DNA of 64,000 bases, taken from contig OZ025206.1 in NCBI GenBank assembly GCA_964019055.1, positions 15,721,291 to 15,785,290 on the forward strand. The letters run 5' to 3'. A program made the position numbers and the translations under genes. This document shows positions 21,701 through 33,723 of the stretch, piece after piece; position 1 is the stretch's first letter, and every line of letters begins with the position of its first letter. This DNA comes from Anthopleura xanthogrammica (Eukaryota > Cnidaria > Anthozoa > Actiniaria > Actiniidae). Below the pieces are notes generated by a model that made no database searches, was not told where the DNA came from, and saw only the letters and a program-made list of their open reading frames with translations.

Positions 21701-23748
21701 GTAGGAGTGATGGTAATGTTGGTAACATTGTTCACAATAGTGCTGGACAAGTTGATACTTTGTGTAGTCAAAACAGCAGTAGGAGTGATGGTAATGTTAG
21801 TAGCACTGTACACAATAGTGCTGGACAAGTTGATACTTTGTGGAGTCAAAACAGCAGTAGGAGTGGTGGTAATGTTAGTAGCACTGTACACGATAGTGCT
21901 GGACAAGTTGATACTTTGTGTAGTCAAAACAGCAGTAGGAGTGATGGTAATGTTGGTAACATTGTTCACGATAGTGCTGGACAAGTTGATACTTTGTGTA
22001 GTCAAAACAGCAGTAGGAGTGATGGTAGTGTTGGTAACATTGTTCACGATAGTGCTGGACAAGTTGATACTTTGTGTAGTCAAAACAGCAGTAGGAGTGG
22101 TGGTAATGTTGGTAACATTGTTCACGATAGTGCTGGACAAGTTGATACTTTGTGGAGTCAAAACAGCAGTAGGAGTGATGGTAATGTTGGTAACATTGTT
22201 CACGATAGTGCTGGACAAGTTGATACTTTGTGTACTCAAAACAGCAGTAGGAGTGGTGGTAATGTTGGTAACATTGTTCACGATAGTGCTGGACAAGTTG
22301 ATACTTTGTGTAGTCAAAACAGCAGTAGGAATGGTGGTAATGTTGGTAACATTGTTCACAATAGTGGTGGACAAGTTGATACTTTGTGTAGTCAAAACAG
22401 CAGTAGGAGTGGTGGTAATGTTGGTAACATTGTTCACGATAGTGCTGGACAAGTTGATACTTTGTGTAGTCAAAACAGCAGTAGGAGTGATGGTAATGTT
22501 GGTAACATTGTACACAATAGTGCTGGACAAGTTGATACTTTGTGTAGTCAAAACAGCAGTAGGAGTGATGGTAATGTTGGTAACATTGTACACAATAGTG
22601 CTGGACAAGTTGATACTTTGTGTAGTCAAAACAGCAGTAGGAGTGATGGTAATGTTGGTAACATTGTTCACAATAGTGCTGGACAAGTTGATACTTTGTG
22701 TAGTCAAAACAGCAGTAGGAGTGATGGTAATGTTAGTAGGACTGTACACAATAGTGCTGGACAAGTTGATACTTTGTGGAGTCAAAACAGCAGTAGGAGT
22801 GATGGTAATGTTGGTAACATTGTTCACAATAGTGCTGGACAAGTTGATACTTTCTGGAGCTATGACAGCAGTAGACGTAGACGTAGACGATCTTAGGGTG
22901 TAATTGCCCAAAGTTGTGGAGGATATTTGGCTCGAATCTGCATCTGTAATAGATGAACTATTTACAACTGAAAAGGGCGAGAACGCTGATGTTGTATTTG
23001 CAGTCAGTGTTGTGAAAGTCATATTACTCGAAGAAGATGGCTGCAGTGTTGTCAAAACACTAGACATCTCAGTTGCTTTATTCGTAGCATTAGGATTCAT
23101 TGATGCTGAAGCTGAAAACATAGTCGAAGAACTGGTAGCGGATACCTTGAAGAGACTTATTGTTTCACTTGCAGCCGTAAAATTCCCAGATGAAGTGGAG
23201 GCATTTGATGTTGGCGAAGGAGTAATTCCTGGCGAAACCGTCAGTGTTGTAGAACTGGTGGAGAGAATGCTGCCATTTGAAGTCGACATTCCAGCTGAGT
23301 GTGATAAAGTGGAAGTATTTAATGTTGGAGAAGAAACAAGTTGGGGTGACGCGGTAACTATGGTTGCAGTGGAAAAAATCATGGATGTCGTAGACAATAC
23401 ACTTGATAAAACTGTGGAAGTATTTGATGATGTTTGTGAAGAAACATTTTGCGGTGAGGCAGTCATTGTTCTTGCTACCATTAAGAGTGTAGAACTGATG
23501 TTTGATAATCCGCCAGAGAATACTGTGGAAGGATGAGCTATCTGCGAAGAATTCGTTGAAGTTGCTGCAGTTACCAAAGATGTTCCATTTGCACTGTAAT
23601 TACTTATACTTGCATCAATAGTTGTATGTGGAGGCGAAGTAGAAATGCTCACTGTTGCATTTGCACAACAAATTAAAGAAATAAACATCCAACTACTGTA
23701 CAACATACTTGCATTCTTCATTCTTCTGATAGTCCTAGTTTTACTCAT
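15752..23748 (-). CDS. Transmembrane mucin: repeats + SEA + EGF + TSP1 + TM (8 exons)
   Basis: Proposed CDS complement(join(15752..16079, 16761..16860, 17028..17207, 17476..17516, 17777..17855, 18373..18518, 18990..19048, 19549..23748)), 5,133 nt, 1,710 residues. All seven introns have GT/AG ends and matching phases. Order: signal peptide (MLYSSWMFISLICCANA); Ser/Thr/Asn-rich ectodomain with 37 copies of a 26-residue repeat; SEA domain (~1365-1455) with EGSVVVDF, the G-SVVV self-cleavage motif; EGF-like domain with six cysteines (NC, YC, ECL, YC, RC, LRC; ~1471-1507); TSP1 (NWSVFGECSKSCKGG, RTRTC; ~1512-1567); membrane helix (~1570-1594, IIIAVCCVIFLLLILLLII) with basic stop-transfer RRRKKEKER; 115-residue acidic, Ser-rich tail ending in DEDSD. 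SEA+EGF+TM is the plan of vertebrate membrane mucins; the TSP1 is an addition. Role in surface mucus or adhesion is inferred. Start could also be the Met at 23721 or further upstream. Confidence 0.8.
16228..16367. repeat. Foldback element in the last mucin intron
   Basis: Left arm (cctttttccatacatcgg, then acaaagcattcgatcgaggc, then ttcaagtttcaaa) pairs with the right arm (tttgaaccttgaagcctcga, then tgaatgctttgtgtg, then cgatgtatggaaaatgg). Arms of about 62 bp, short loop. Confidence 0.8.
16687..16710. repeat. Poly-C tract
   Basis: An uninterrupted run of more than 20 C residues in the intron before the last mucin exon. Length in the assembly may be unreliable. Confidence 0.85.
18019..18190. 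repeat. Foldback element (mucin intron)
   Basis: Left arm acagttccctgcgccatctt with gaaaggtacc pairs with the right arm ggtcactacctttcaatatg followed by gtgaaggaaactgtgaa. The left arm also matches 11400, showing a dispersed family. Confidence 0.6.
19163..19338. repeat. Near-perfect long palindrome (mucin intron 1)
   Basis: Arms of about 80 bp are almost identical in reverse complement: left phrases aagaatcgttttcagtgcgc, atgcgattttatcccgaatt, tctcaccttcttttg; right phrases the exact complements, ending gcactgaaaacgattctta. The centre carries a second nested hairpin made of ccttcttttgt/acaaaagaagg. It lies between exons 1 and 2 of the mucin gene. The near-identity of the arms suggests a recent insertion. 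Confidence 0.9.
19959..22870 (-). repeat. 78-bp coding minisatellite, 37 copies (mucin repeat domain)
   Basis: The marker ctggacaagttgatac occurs from 20027 to 22835 at exact multiples of 78 bp, giving 37 units with no net indel. On the minus strand each unit encodes 26 residues of the type TPTAVLTTQSINLSSTIV followed by NNVTNITI. Ten to eleven residues per unit are Ser or Thr (O-glycan acceptors), and most units hold three N-glycan sequons (NLS, NVT, NIT). Variants (YSATN for NNVTN, PQ for TQ) recur in blocks, showing unequal exchange or conversion. The complement is also open in two plus-strand frames only because 78 is a multiple of three and stops are absent. Confidence 0.95.
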
Positions 23749-25603
23749 ACTTGTTGACACTGGACGAGACCAGGTTTTTCCAAAACAAATAATATAGAAT
23801 AGTATTATCTGCAAAACATTTACCAATGTATTATGCATTAAAATGTCACTCTGTATTCGTCTATCAAATTTCGTGTCTTTTAGAGAAGTTTCATTTGTTG
23901 TTGATTTGGTACAAGAGATTCTTTTTTCCCAACAGATCGTTGCCTGCCCGCATGAACAAGACTTGATTGCTAATCTGCTTGGAAGGTCTGGCGTTTCTGG
24001 CAAAACTTGGCTTCGTGCTTCTTCGAAATTTTCTTCTTGTTTCTTACACAAAAAGCAATCAATATGGTTTTGGTGGGAATTTCCTAAATTATTTAATGAA
24101 TTTAGTTTCATTTTGCTTGGCATTTTGTATGGTTCTTTTAGCTCAATACGAGTGACATCTCCAGATCCAGTACCGCACATCCTCTGCAGTCTTACCACAA
24201 TCAGAGAAAGCCGACAAGCTTTGCCTTGCAGATATATAAAAAAAGATATTCAGTATGTAAAATGATCAATTTTAAAACCAATGTTGCTAATTCCAGAAAC
24301 TGTGACGCACCGTACAGCTAGCGACTTTCAAATGGCTTCCGCTTAGGTCCAATCAGAAAGCACGAGAAAATAAACTAACCAATCATGGTGCTGAATCTGG
24401 AAGACATTAGAGTGTAGGTTTCCCGCTCATTGACAATCTGTTCTATTCGTAGAAAGGAATCAGCGCTTTATGACTTAACAATCTTTCATTTGCTCGTTAT
24501 CACACAGCTGTCAATTGCTTACTGTTTGTATTTCTGGATAGATGTCGCCTCGAGCAGTGAATGTGCTTTACCTGATGTTCAATTCTCATCGTTCAAGTGT
24601 TGTCATCCTGTGGTGTTCTTGGCAGTCTAGCCTGATACGATAGGTAAAGACGACATTTTAAATCAGCAAAATCACCCAGCCTGTCTCGCTTATCTGCTCC
24701 TAACTTATCAAAGACTCTATATTTACCCATCCCCAAGAAAAATTCACCAGAGATAGACAAGAGATAGACAAAAATTTTGAAAACAAAAAAGAATAAAATG
24801 AAACCAATTTTTCCAGGGCAAGTGCTCAAGTACTGCATGTCATCTCGTGTTTGTATTTCATTAAAAAAGTAGCAGTTTGTTTGACGTTATTTAATTTGTT
24901 AGGAAACTGTCTTTATTCCTGCGATTGAGATGGCAAAGAATTGACAAAAATCATCGTTTGGTAAAATTTATAAATTTATAAATGGAAAAAATGTCTTAAC
25001 CTTTTCTTTCAGAATTACTCTCGGTGGAGCAATCTTTTTTTGATTTGGATGATTTTAACATTATTACTATCGTTTTCATTTCCCAAACAATATCTGAATC
25101 TTATTTGCCTGCCTTTTGTTTTCCACATTCTTTAGTTGGTCAAACAGTCACTCGTGGTAACCGCGTTTCGTGGAGTTCGGCGAATCGAGAATTTCGTTCG
25201 TCGAGGGAAAAAGTTACAAGTAGTTGAATCTCAGTCTGTTAGGACTGACTGACCTATTAACCTTACCCCAACATTGGCAAGAATCACTTGAATTTGACTC
25301 ATTTAATCTTGAAAATAAATAACTGAGCGGTAACTTATGATAAAAAGTAAACTTAGCCTCAAAACGTCGATCTTCACATGAGCCAAACGCATTGAAAACA
25401 ATGGATAATAAGGCGGTCTTCTTTGATGTCAATAGGTTCGGCTCATGAGAAGATCAACGTTTGAACTGGGCCTTAAACTCGGGATTCTTCAGATAGCTGA
25501 GACACAACTAGTTTGTTCCATCCAATTATTTCATCAGACCGGAAAACGGTAAAAAAGAGGCACAAAACAATGCTTTTAATTCAATAGAATAAGTAAAAGG
25601 TAG

Positions 25604-25885
25604 CCAGCTGATCTGAGAAAAAATGTTAGTCATTCAGAATCGAGAACATTTGCAAAACTGCGGTGTCATCCTTAGTAGCCCAGCGACTCTGGAAACGGTT
25701 ATTTCTTTATCTTATTTTGTCATTCAATAATAAATATCATAGAAAATGTATACGAAATATCAAAAACGTCTCCTGAAAATTTAGATTTATCTCAGATATC
25801 AACTTTTATAAGTCAATTTTCGCAGGGTTCGTGACACCTCAGTTTTGCAGTGACATCATTTCTACGTCACTATCCAGGTCAGCTG
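25604..25885. mobile_element. MITE-like element, copy A (copy B at 30948-31233)
   Basis: About 280 bp shared with 30948-31233 at roughly 80 percent identity, including phrases cttttataagtcaatttt and gacacctcagttttgcag. The ends are short inverted repeats (cagctgatctga at the left, complement of ccaggtcagctg at the right). No coding capacity, so a non-autonomous DNA transposon is likely. Confidence 0.65.
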
Positions 25886-27644
25886 AAGAGGACTTAGGAA
25901 TTGGCACCGTCATGTTATAGAATGGGAATGACGCTTGTCTTTCATTTACATGCCTATTTTAGGATCATTGTCATGGTAAATCGTGACGAATTTGAACGTA
26001 TAATTTCTGGTTTTTCCATGAAATACTTGATGCGATATTGTTTATTTTTTTCCCCAGAAATATTATTTTCTATAATAATTTATTTTACGAATATTCTATA
26101 AATCTGGTAAAAATATATACTACTATTTACTTAAACATTTACTTAGTCAGAGCAAAATATCCGCTTAGCATTAGCAGGAATTCGAAAGACCTAGATCTTT
26201 TTGCCAATTTTTCCCCACTGGGGACTTTGCTTAAGCTTCACGGTTGGAAACAATCCAATAACAACACTAGATAATCAATAATCATTCTTCCAGTTTCACG
26301 GCACCCAAAAATAGACGTTTCAGTTCTAGTATCGTAGGGTTTTCCGATTTAGCTATTGAATTTAAAAAAATGAGGATAGAAAGAATAGGCTCAACATAAG
26401 TGGTAACTTGCGGTTTTCTGTCAGCGGGGTTCGTGCTCGTTACTGAAGCGTTTTTTTGTTGTTTTATTCTGGTTAAGAGCCATTAAAAGATCTAATTTTA
26501 GACTATAAAATCCTCTGAATTAGACATGCAGGTCTAGAAACAGTACTGGTTCTTATTTAATGATTTACAATCGGCCTATATGTCGATTATTCTAAATATT
26601 TGAAAGTTACCTAAGGATTGCTTTCAAAAAATGATTTTCCGGAAATTCTCAATAAAGTACACTACGACCGCACATTGCACGTCAATGAAATTCATCAACT
26701 TCATCGTGCATTTGGCACTAGTTCTGTAGATCGATAATATTTATCCGCAAATAGAGAAAAGAAGCTGCTTGGCGTTATCTAAAAGCATCTAATTGATTGC
26801 TTCTTGACGAGCAAAAATTAATTGAAAATGAAAAGCGAAAAATTAAAATAAAGTTTTTGTTTAATTTTCTCATTTTCTTTCATTTTTTTAATGAATTTCA
26901 CCACACCAAATGAATAGTACTTTTTGTAGAAGCCGCTTTGAATTATGAAAAACAAGATAAATTGCAACTTGTGAGCAGAAATGGGGTAGGAAAAAATAGG
27001 ATATTTTGAAAATGATATGTTTAGCTTGTTTTTATAATTTTCGCCCCGTGTTTCTATGGCTCCAAATGCCTTACATAATGATGGAAGACTACCTTTTAAT
27101 TTAATGAATGAAACAGTATATTCCAAAGGTTGTTTATAAGCAAGCTCATTACCTTTAGTAGATGAAGTAAACACCGAAAAGCCTGCAATTTTCAGTTAGT
27201 AAACTTTTCACTTCTTTGAATCCAGTGACCTCAAAGTTGAAAGCAACAACATAGTAGAATTTCCGTGCCTCCAGGACCGCCTTCCAAATACTTGTATATC
27301 TGCTTGTTCGGCTCTTTTTGTTTCCCAAACAGAAGACACTGGAAGCAAAACCACAAACACTGGTGATTCTGCAGGTGTTTCGATCCGGTCGCCATAGTAA
27401 CCTAGGAATGTGATATAGGCTTTCATTAATATGGATTGGCAGTGGGTCAAGAAACGTATTCAAATTCAAGATAGATATTTACTAGAGAGGTCTTTGAAGG
27501 GATGTTAACTCAGTAATAGCATGTTTAATTCATTGGTTTAGAGGAATAAAAAAATTTTGAAGCGGAGAAATAAAAACCTACTTGTGTAGAGTTTGAGTAT
27601 TTGAAAAACAAGTTATCAAATTAAATGTTAAGCGCTTGCAGGAA

Positions 27645-27775
27645 TCGAGGGTTTTTCTCCGGGTTCTTTGGTTTTCCTCCCTCCGCAAACTAAATTCCAA
27701 CTTTATCTGTGAATCGGCTGTGCACTGGCCGATTAGATCAGCCCAGAGCAGAGATTATTTCAGGGCTCAATAATT
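27645..27775 (+). mobile_element. SINE fragment (body and tail only)
   Basis: Contains the body phrase tttttctccgggttctttgg with gttttcctccctcc, then a tail ending ttcagggctcaataa. The same order is seen in the fuller copies at 35290 and 50225. The tRNA-like head is missing. Confidence 0.55.
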
Positions 27776-28334
27776 TGATGTTTTGAGCCGTTGATTTTAG
27801 AAATTAAATCTAAAATGTCGATTAAAAACATTAATACGACTTAATGGTTGTTAAATCCACATTCAAAGTCTTTCAATCTCCATTCTATTTGTAGTATTTC
27901 ATTACATCTCCTGTATTTAACCATTTCCTATTCTTTCGTATTGTTTTGAGTGATTTGTTTTCATTCACTTTGTTTCCATTTCGTATTTGGAAACCTTTCA
28001 TCGAGTTCTGTAAAATCCATTAGCTTTCCTTGTTTGTCTTACTTGACAGACAGGATACTGACTTCCTCTGAAGGATTTGCCTCATCTTTGCTTTCACTCT
28101 GTTCTGTCGTTTGCTGCAGAATTTTTTAATCGAATCAGAAGTGTACTTTTTTACTTCCTCGTTAATTCACTGATATGAGATGTTTAGTCTGTTATCGTTC
28201 ATTTCCTTATGGGGCTTTCGTTGCCATGTTGTTTAATTTTTTTAAAGACTGCTGAAATAAATTCTGTACCCCTCTTCCCCTCCCCAAAAAAACCTTCTTT
28301 GCTCTCTAAATAAGAAAGAGAAAACGAAATAAGG

Positions 28335-28380
28335 GGTGGGGGAGGATGGGGGGGGGGGGGGGGTGGCAGGGGGGTGGGGG
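28335..28380. repeat. G-rich tract
   Basis: Several runs of 4-16 G separated by one to four bases; could form a G-quadruplex or simply be a low-complexity run. Confidence 0.7.
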
Positions 28381-29055
28381 ATGAACAAAGCTGTAAGGCG
28401 TTTAATCATTTTACACTTCTGCTTTCACACCTTGCGTTCTAGGCCACGTTCAATACTTTTACATTCTGGCTTCATTCGCGTGGCACTTCATGATTCAGTT
28501 ATAATATGATTATCAAACACATTTACTAAGGGTCTTTTAAAATTGGGTCAACCGTTAGCCGTAAGGCAGCTCAAAAATTTAGAGAATGAGAAAAAAAATA
28601 TGCGTCAGGCCTAAAAGGTCTAAAAATCGTTATCTGAATTATTTTATAGTCACGGTTCCTAAGACTTGTATTTGTCGATATCTCTTCTCAGGACTGATGT
28701 AATGTTATGTATTCATCCCAGAATGCCCAGAATGTGTTTTGTAACTCTTTTAAAAGGATTGAAATTAATGTTCATCTTTTAAAACAATGGAAATTAATTA
28801 TTAAGATTTTCGTTAACCATAACGGAAAAAAAAATTAGCTGTTAGCCGTAAAAAGGCCAAAATTTTAACCGTTAACCGTAAAAGCTACGAGACCCTCTTT
28901 ACTAAGCAATATCATACATGGCGTTTCTACTCCCCTTTTTAAATACCCGAAAATTTTGATAGAAAGTTCAGTCAGTAACGTTACAATTATGTGAATTTTT
29001 AAAAGCTTTTTTCTTGAAGACTCGATCTAATCCATCAATCGTGTCCCATTTTTGG

Positions 29056-29067
29056 ACCCGGAAGTGA
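29056..29067 (+). promoter_or_regulatory. Candidate ETS site upstream of CDK5RAP3
   Basis: acccggaagtga matches the ETS/GABP core CCGGAAGTG about 160 bp upstream of the start codon, a common arrangement in TATA-less housekeeping promoters. Motif match only. Confidence 0.35.
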
Positions 29068-29224
29068 CTAGAATTTTTATTATCGAGAATAACTGGGGTC
29101 CCTGTGTTTATAAAAAGTAAGACCGCTGGCCAATAAGACAACAGATTCAAACTTTCCCTCGACCAAAAATCCTTCTCATTCAAATAATAACATCTTTATT
29201 TATCGTTTAATGCTATCGTAAAAC

Positions 29225-32200
29225 ATGCAGCAAAACGGTGGAAATCACGTCGAGGAGGGATTACTACCTATAGATATTTATTACAACAAGTTACTAGGTA
29301 AGCCTCCCATGTTTTATTCGTATTTTTCTCGTTCCAATGCTTGAAGGACACGTACGTAGATCAGCCAGAAAAACCACGAAAAAACATCTTTTACTTTGAT
29401 ATTTTTGATTCATATTCTCTTTAACTGGTTAAATGATATTTGTTTTGGAGTTATCTTTGTAAATTTAGCAATACATAGCTGATTGAACACATTATGATCT
29501 CTAGACACGAGTTAAATTTTGATTTGATTTTGATCTAAATTTTGATTGAAATCACTAAATTGCATGCTCATTTTTGTGTAGTTTGGTTTTAATGATTCCG
29601 TGTAAGGTAGTTTTAAGGCTTCTATTTTACCTTTCTTCTCTCAATTGTTTAATGACCATCCATTACTAGACTCCATCCCCTTCCCAGCTTCCATTCTCTG
29701 CACCACCATCCATCTCTTCTCCCATTCATCTCTCCAATCCCATCCATAACTTGTCTACCACATCTTCTTTCACCCCCATAGTACTTTCTCCAAACCAGAA
29801 TTCATACCCAAATTTTCACCCATTATAGAAAAATTATTATGTATTATTTAATATATATAATATAAGGGCGCTTTCCAGAAGAAGGCCTTTTTCACAAGCG
29901 TTTTCCCTAATTTTTTATATACATTCCTTCAATTTAGGAATTGCTTGATCTGGCTGGATAGTTCTGTTTAATAAAAAATTCTCGATTTCAATGAACCTGT
30001 CTGGCCAGCAAGATCCAGCTAATGGAAAGCACTCTAAAATTATTTAGTTTTTCAACAAATTTTTTTTCTGTTAGATTGGCTGCTTGACAGACGTCATTGT
30101 GATTTGAAATGGCAAAATGATGCATTGGAAATCAGAGAAAAAATCAATGCAGCAATACAAGACATGCCACCTGTTGATGAAATAACAGAACTCTTGTCTG
30201 GGTCATGTGAGTACTGTCCTATCAATATTGTCAAACCCTATTTTAATTTATTTACTCATTAGTGGTTCCAAAAAAATATACATACCCCACCATGGAGAAT
30301 ATTTTTGAAAAATGATCCCCTCACCCCTCTGGAATTTCCAATTTTCTTCCATACAAATTTCTTAGGATCTTACAGCCAAATTATTTAATGATATAGTTAG
30401 GGACCCAAGCCATAAACTTAATACCTTGCTGCCACCCACCAATTCGTGTACCATTAATCTTAGAAGGAAACACTCATTATTTTAGTGTTAAGGCTTTTCA
30501 TACAGATCGCATGAAGAATAGTTTTATAATTTTTAACTCCCTTAAATCGATTTTATAAATATTTTATATCCTATAATTTTTTCATAAACCCTTTATATAG
30601 CATAGAATATATATTTTCCAATTTATCGTACGTGTTTTTTCTAGTATTTTAATGCATTTTTCTTAATATTCCTAATATATTTGTTCTTTTTTGTAATCTT
30701 AACGTAATTCAGCCTTATCGGCTGCAATGTTTATGATTAATAAAGTATCTATCTTAATTGTTTTCTTCTCTGACACCCACCCCCTGGGAATTTCCAATTT
30801 CTTCCATTGTGGGTTATGGGTATATTTTGGAACCACACATTTCATCCATGTAGAGTACTGTACAAGTTTAAGTAAACCTTTTTGCACTTTCCTCAGCTCA
30901 GTTAATTAATTTGTATGATGAGGTTACTGTTATACAGTATATCATATCCGGCTGATCTGAGTAAAAATATTAGCCAATCAGAATGGAGAAAGTCTGCAAA
31001 ACTGAGGTTTCATTCTTAGAAGCTTGGCGACTCAGGAAATGGTTATTTCTTTATTTTATTTCCCACTCAATAATGAATATCATAGTAAATGTATATAAAA
31101 TATCAAAAACCTCTTGAAAATCTAGATTTAAATTATCTAAGATAAAAACTTTTATAAGTCAATTTTCACAGGCTTCATGACACCTCAGTTTTGCAGGGAG
31201 GTCATTCCTATATCACTTTTTTAGATAAGCTGGATACTAATTGAACATAAAGACAATTTTTTACATTTTATTTCAGTCATAAATTATTTCCACTGCTTGA
31301 GAATAGTGGAATTACTGAAAGTGTCAGAGTCAGCTTCTAAAAATATATTTGGTAGATATTCATCACAACGTATGAAGGTAAGAAAACACAGTGAGTTAAT
31401 CAATTAATGCATTCAATTGTGATTATTATTATTGTGCATTCAAATTTGAAGTTATGAAGTTTTTATAGTTCATTTATTTAGAATCTCTCTTCTCTATAAA
31501 ATGTTAGGACTGGCAAGAAATCGTGACGCTGTATGAAAAGAATAATCTTTATTTGGGTAAGGAGTTATGAGTTATGAATAGTTGCATGGGATTGAAGATT
31601 TTTTTTTTAATATGTCTTTTCAAATAGAAACATATTTAATATTTATTAATGAATCTTCAGTCCCCTTATGGCACTACCACTATGTGTAACCCAGACTTTT
31701 TTGCCCACCCCCCCCCCCCCCCTCATCCTTGTTGGCCCACCTGTTTTCCTTGACTCCCTGTAAATTTAAGCGAGTTCCATTTATTTATTTATTAACTTCA
31801 CAACCACGATAGCATAAATACATAAATATCAAAATACAAACTTACAGTACGAATTACAGCTACAAGAAAATGAACAGATAATGAAAAAAAAAATAATAAT
31901 AATTATACTATGTGCTGCTTGATTGGTTGAGGGTCTAACCAACCGGACACAGGTCCCATACAAAGGTCAGCCAATTAAGATTCTGTGATAATTTTCTTGT
32001 TGTTCAACAGCTGAGGCAGCTCACCTTCTCATACGAAATGTAAACTTTGAAGTTCCTTCTCTTAAAAGACAGATAGGAAAATGTCAACAAACACAGAGGG
32101 TATGTCGTCATCATCCATCATCATCATCATTTATCACATCCTGAACAGACTTATTGTATTTATTATTTAATTGAGTGGTTTAAACCCTTAACAAATATAG

Positions 32201-33642
32201 GTTAATATATGCTATTTCCCTTATTTTCTCTTGTGTCTATTTGACTATTACACATTACAAGTTTTTTTTGTTTCATAATATCACTCTAAATTGAAAGTAT
32301 GTAGACCATTGGTAAACAGATAAAGCACCTGAGTACAAATTTCAAATATGATAATTTCACAGAATTCCCTTGAGTTTTTCTTGATTCATGCTCCGATGTT
32401 GTTTTGTTGTGAACCTGAGTGTAGCAGATGGGCTGCCAGTGGCAATATACATATTGTATAACCAGTTACCTTATTTACTCGTCGAGTAAATATCGTATGT
32501 TTTATCAAATGTTGTAGGATTGTACAAGAAAAGAAAATGAATATACATCAAATGCGTCAGTATTTCTTGATCAGTATAAGAAAACCTGTGAAAAAATGGG
32601 AATCAAGGTACAGTAACAACTTCTCACTACCCTTACTGTTGTTCATAGATAGACTGGTAATGACCTCATGGTGCATGGGATTCTAATGCTGAACTTGAGA
32701 TAAGATGAAAGTGACAACCAACAATCACACCTCCACAAATTCATTTGCAGTATCTCATTCTTACATCCAGGGGAAGATCTATAATTTTTTGGTCGGGTGG
32801 TTGCATGAACTGGCTCAAAAAATTGTGCTATTTTGGCATTTTGTATTTAAATTTGGGGTGTAAATGGAATTCTCATAGAGAGAGATGTTAGGGCTGCTTC
32901 TGGATCTGCCCACTTAGCATGCAATCAGGGGTTAGCTAGCCTAAGATAGTAGCGTCCTCGTCATTGTATGACAATGATGATTAATGATTTATATAGTGCC
33001 CTTTCTATATGTACATAATCAATCAAAGGCACTTTACAACTAATTTTTCCAATAGACCTTTTCCAAATTCAGTGTTCACGAAACAAAAGGTTGGACTTGA
33101 TAAATACTGTAAATGTATGAACACTTTAAGTCCAACCTTTACTTCAAACCATTGTTTTGTGGTCACTCAATCAAATTTGGGAAAGGTCTGTTGAAATAAT
33201 TATTGATTATCATTTGTGCTATCTAGGGTGATAACATCAAAAGCGAGTTGATGGATCTGTTGAAAGAGCTTCCTGAGATATACAGTGATGTAGCACTGGA
33301 CACATGCAAGTGTTCAGACATTGTTGACTACTATCAGGCATTTACACAGTTTGTTTCTCCAAGGTTGGTACACTTCATTGCTTATCTTATTTTGTTAAAA
33401 AAAAACCTTCAACTTTCATACATACCCTGAAACACCTCTGGCCTGTTCAAAGTAAAGGCACAACTAACTCACAGATCAAATTGGAATTTAGAATAATAGG
33501 GAGGAAAACTAGAGAGCCAGGAGAAAACCCCTTGAATAAAGGGAGAACCCCAACAAACTCTACTCACATGATTGTGATGCCAACTAAATTTGAGATGAAT
33601 TTGACTGGAATCAATAGCAAACTACTAATGCATTAGTCAGTG

Positions 33643-33723
<81 letters not shown>

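Larger units (their letters stand above)
23749..29224. other. Gene-poor interval between the mucin and CDK5RAP3
   Basis: The mucin reading frame stays open upstream to 24198, so the interval 23749-24198 may hold extra amino-terminal coding or 5' leader. Beyond that I see no gene. Contents: MITE copy 25604-25885, SINE fragment 27645-27775, G-rich tract 28335-28380. Minus-strand open frames at 26818-27469 have no recognisable domain and I do not support them. Confidence 0.5.

Noticed and set aside
20590..22896. Second plus-strand frame (768 codons) with Ser/Gly/Asn repeats
   Set aside because: Same array artefact in another frame.
19928..22903. Plus-strand open frame of 991 codons opposite the mucin repeats
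   Set aside because: It is the complement of a 78-bp (multiple of three) array without stops; it encodes a monotonous hydrophobic repeat, has no downstream domain or splice logic, and the minus strand gives signal peptide and SEA/EGF/TSP1 continuity.
26818..27469. Two adjoining minus-strand open frames (118 and 104 codons)
   Set aside because: No recognisable domain, no consistent splice model and codon content like the surrounding AT-rich DNA.
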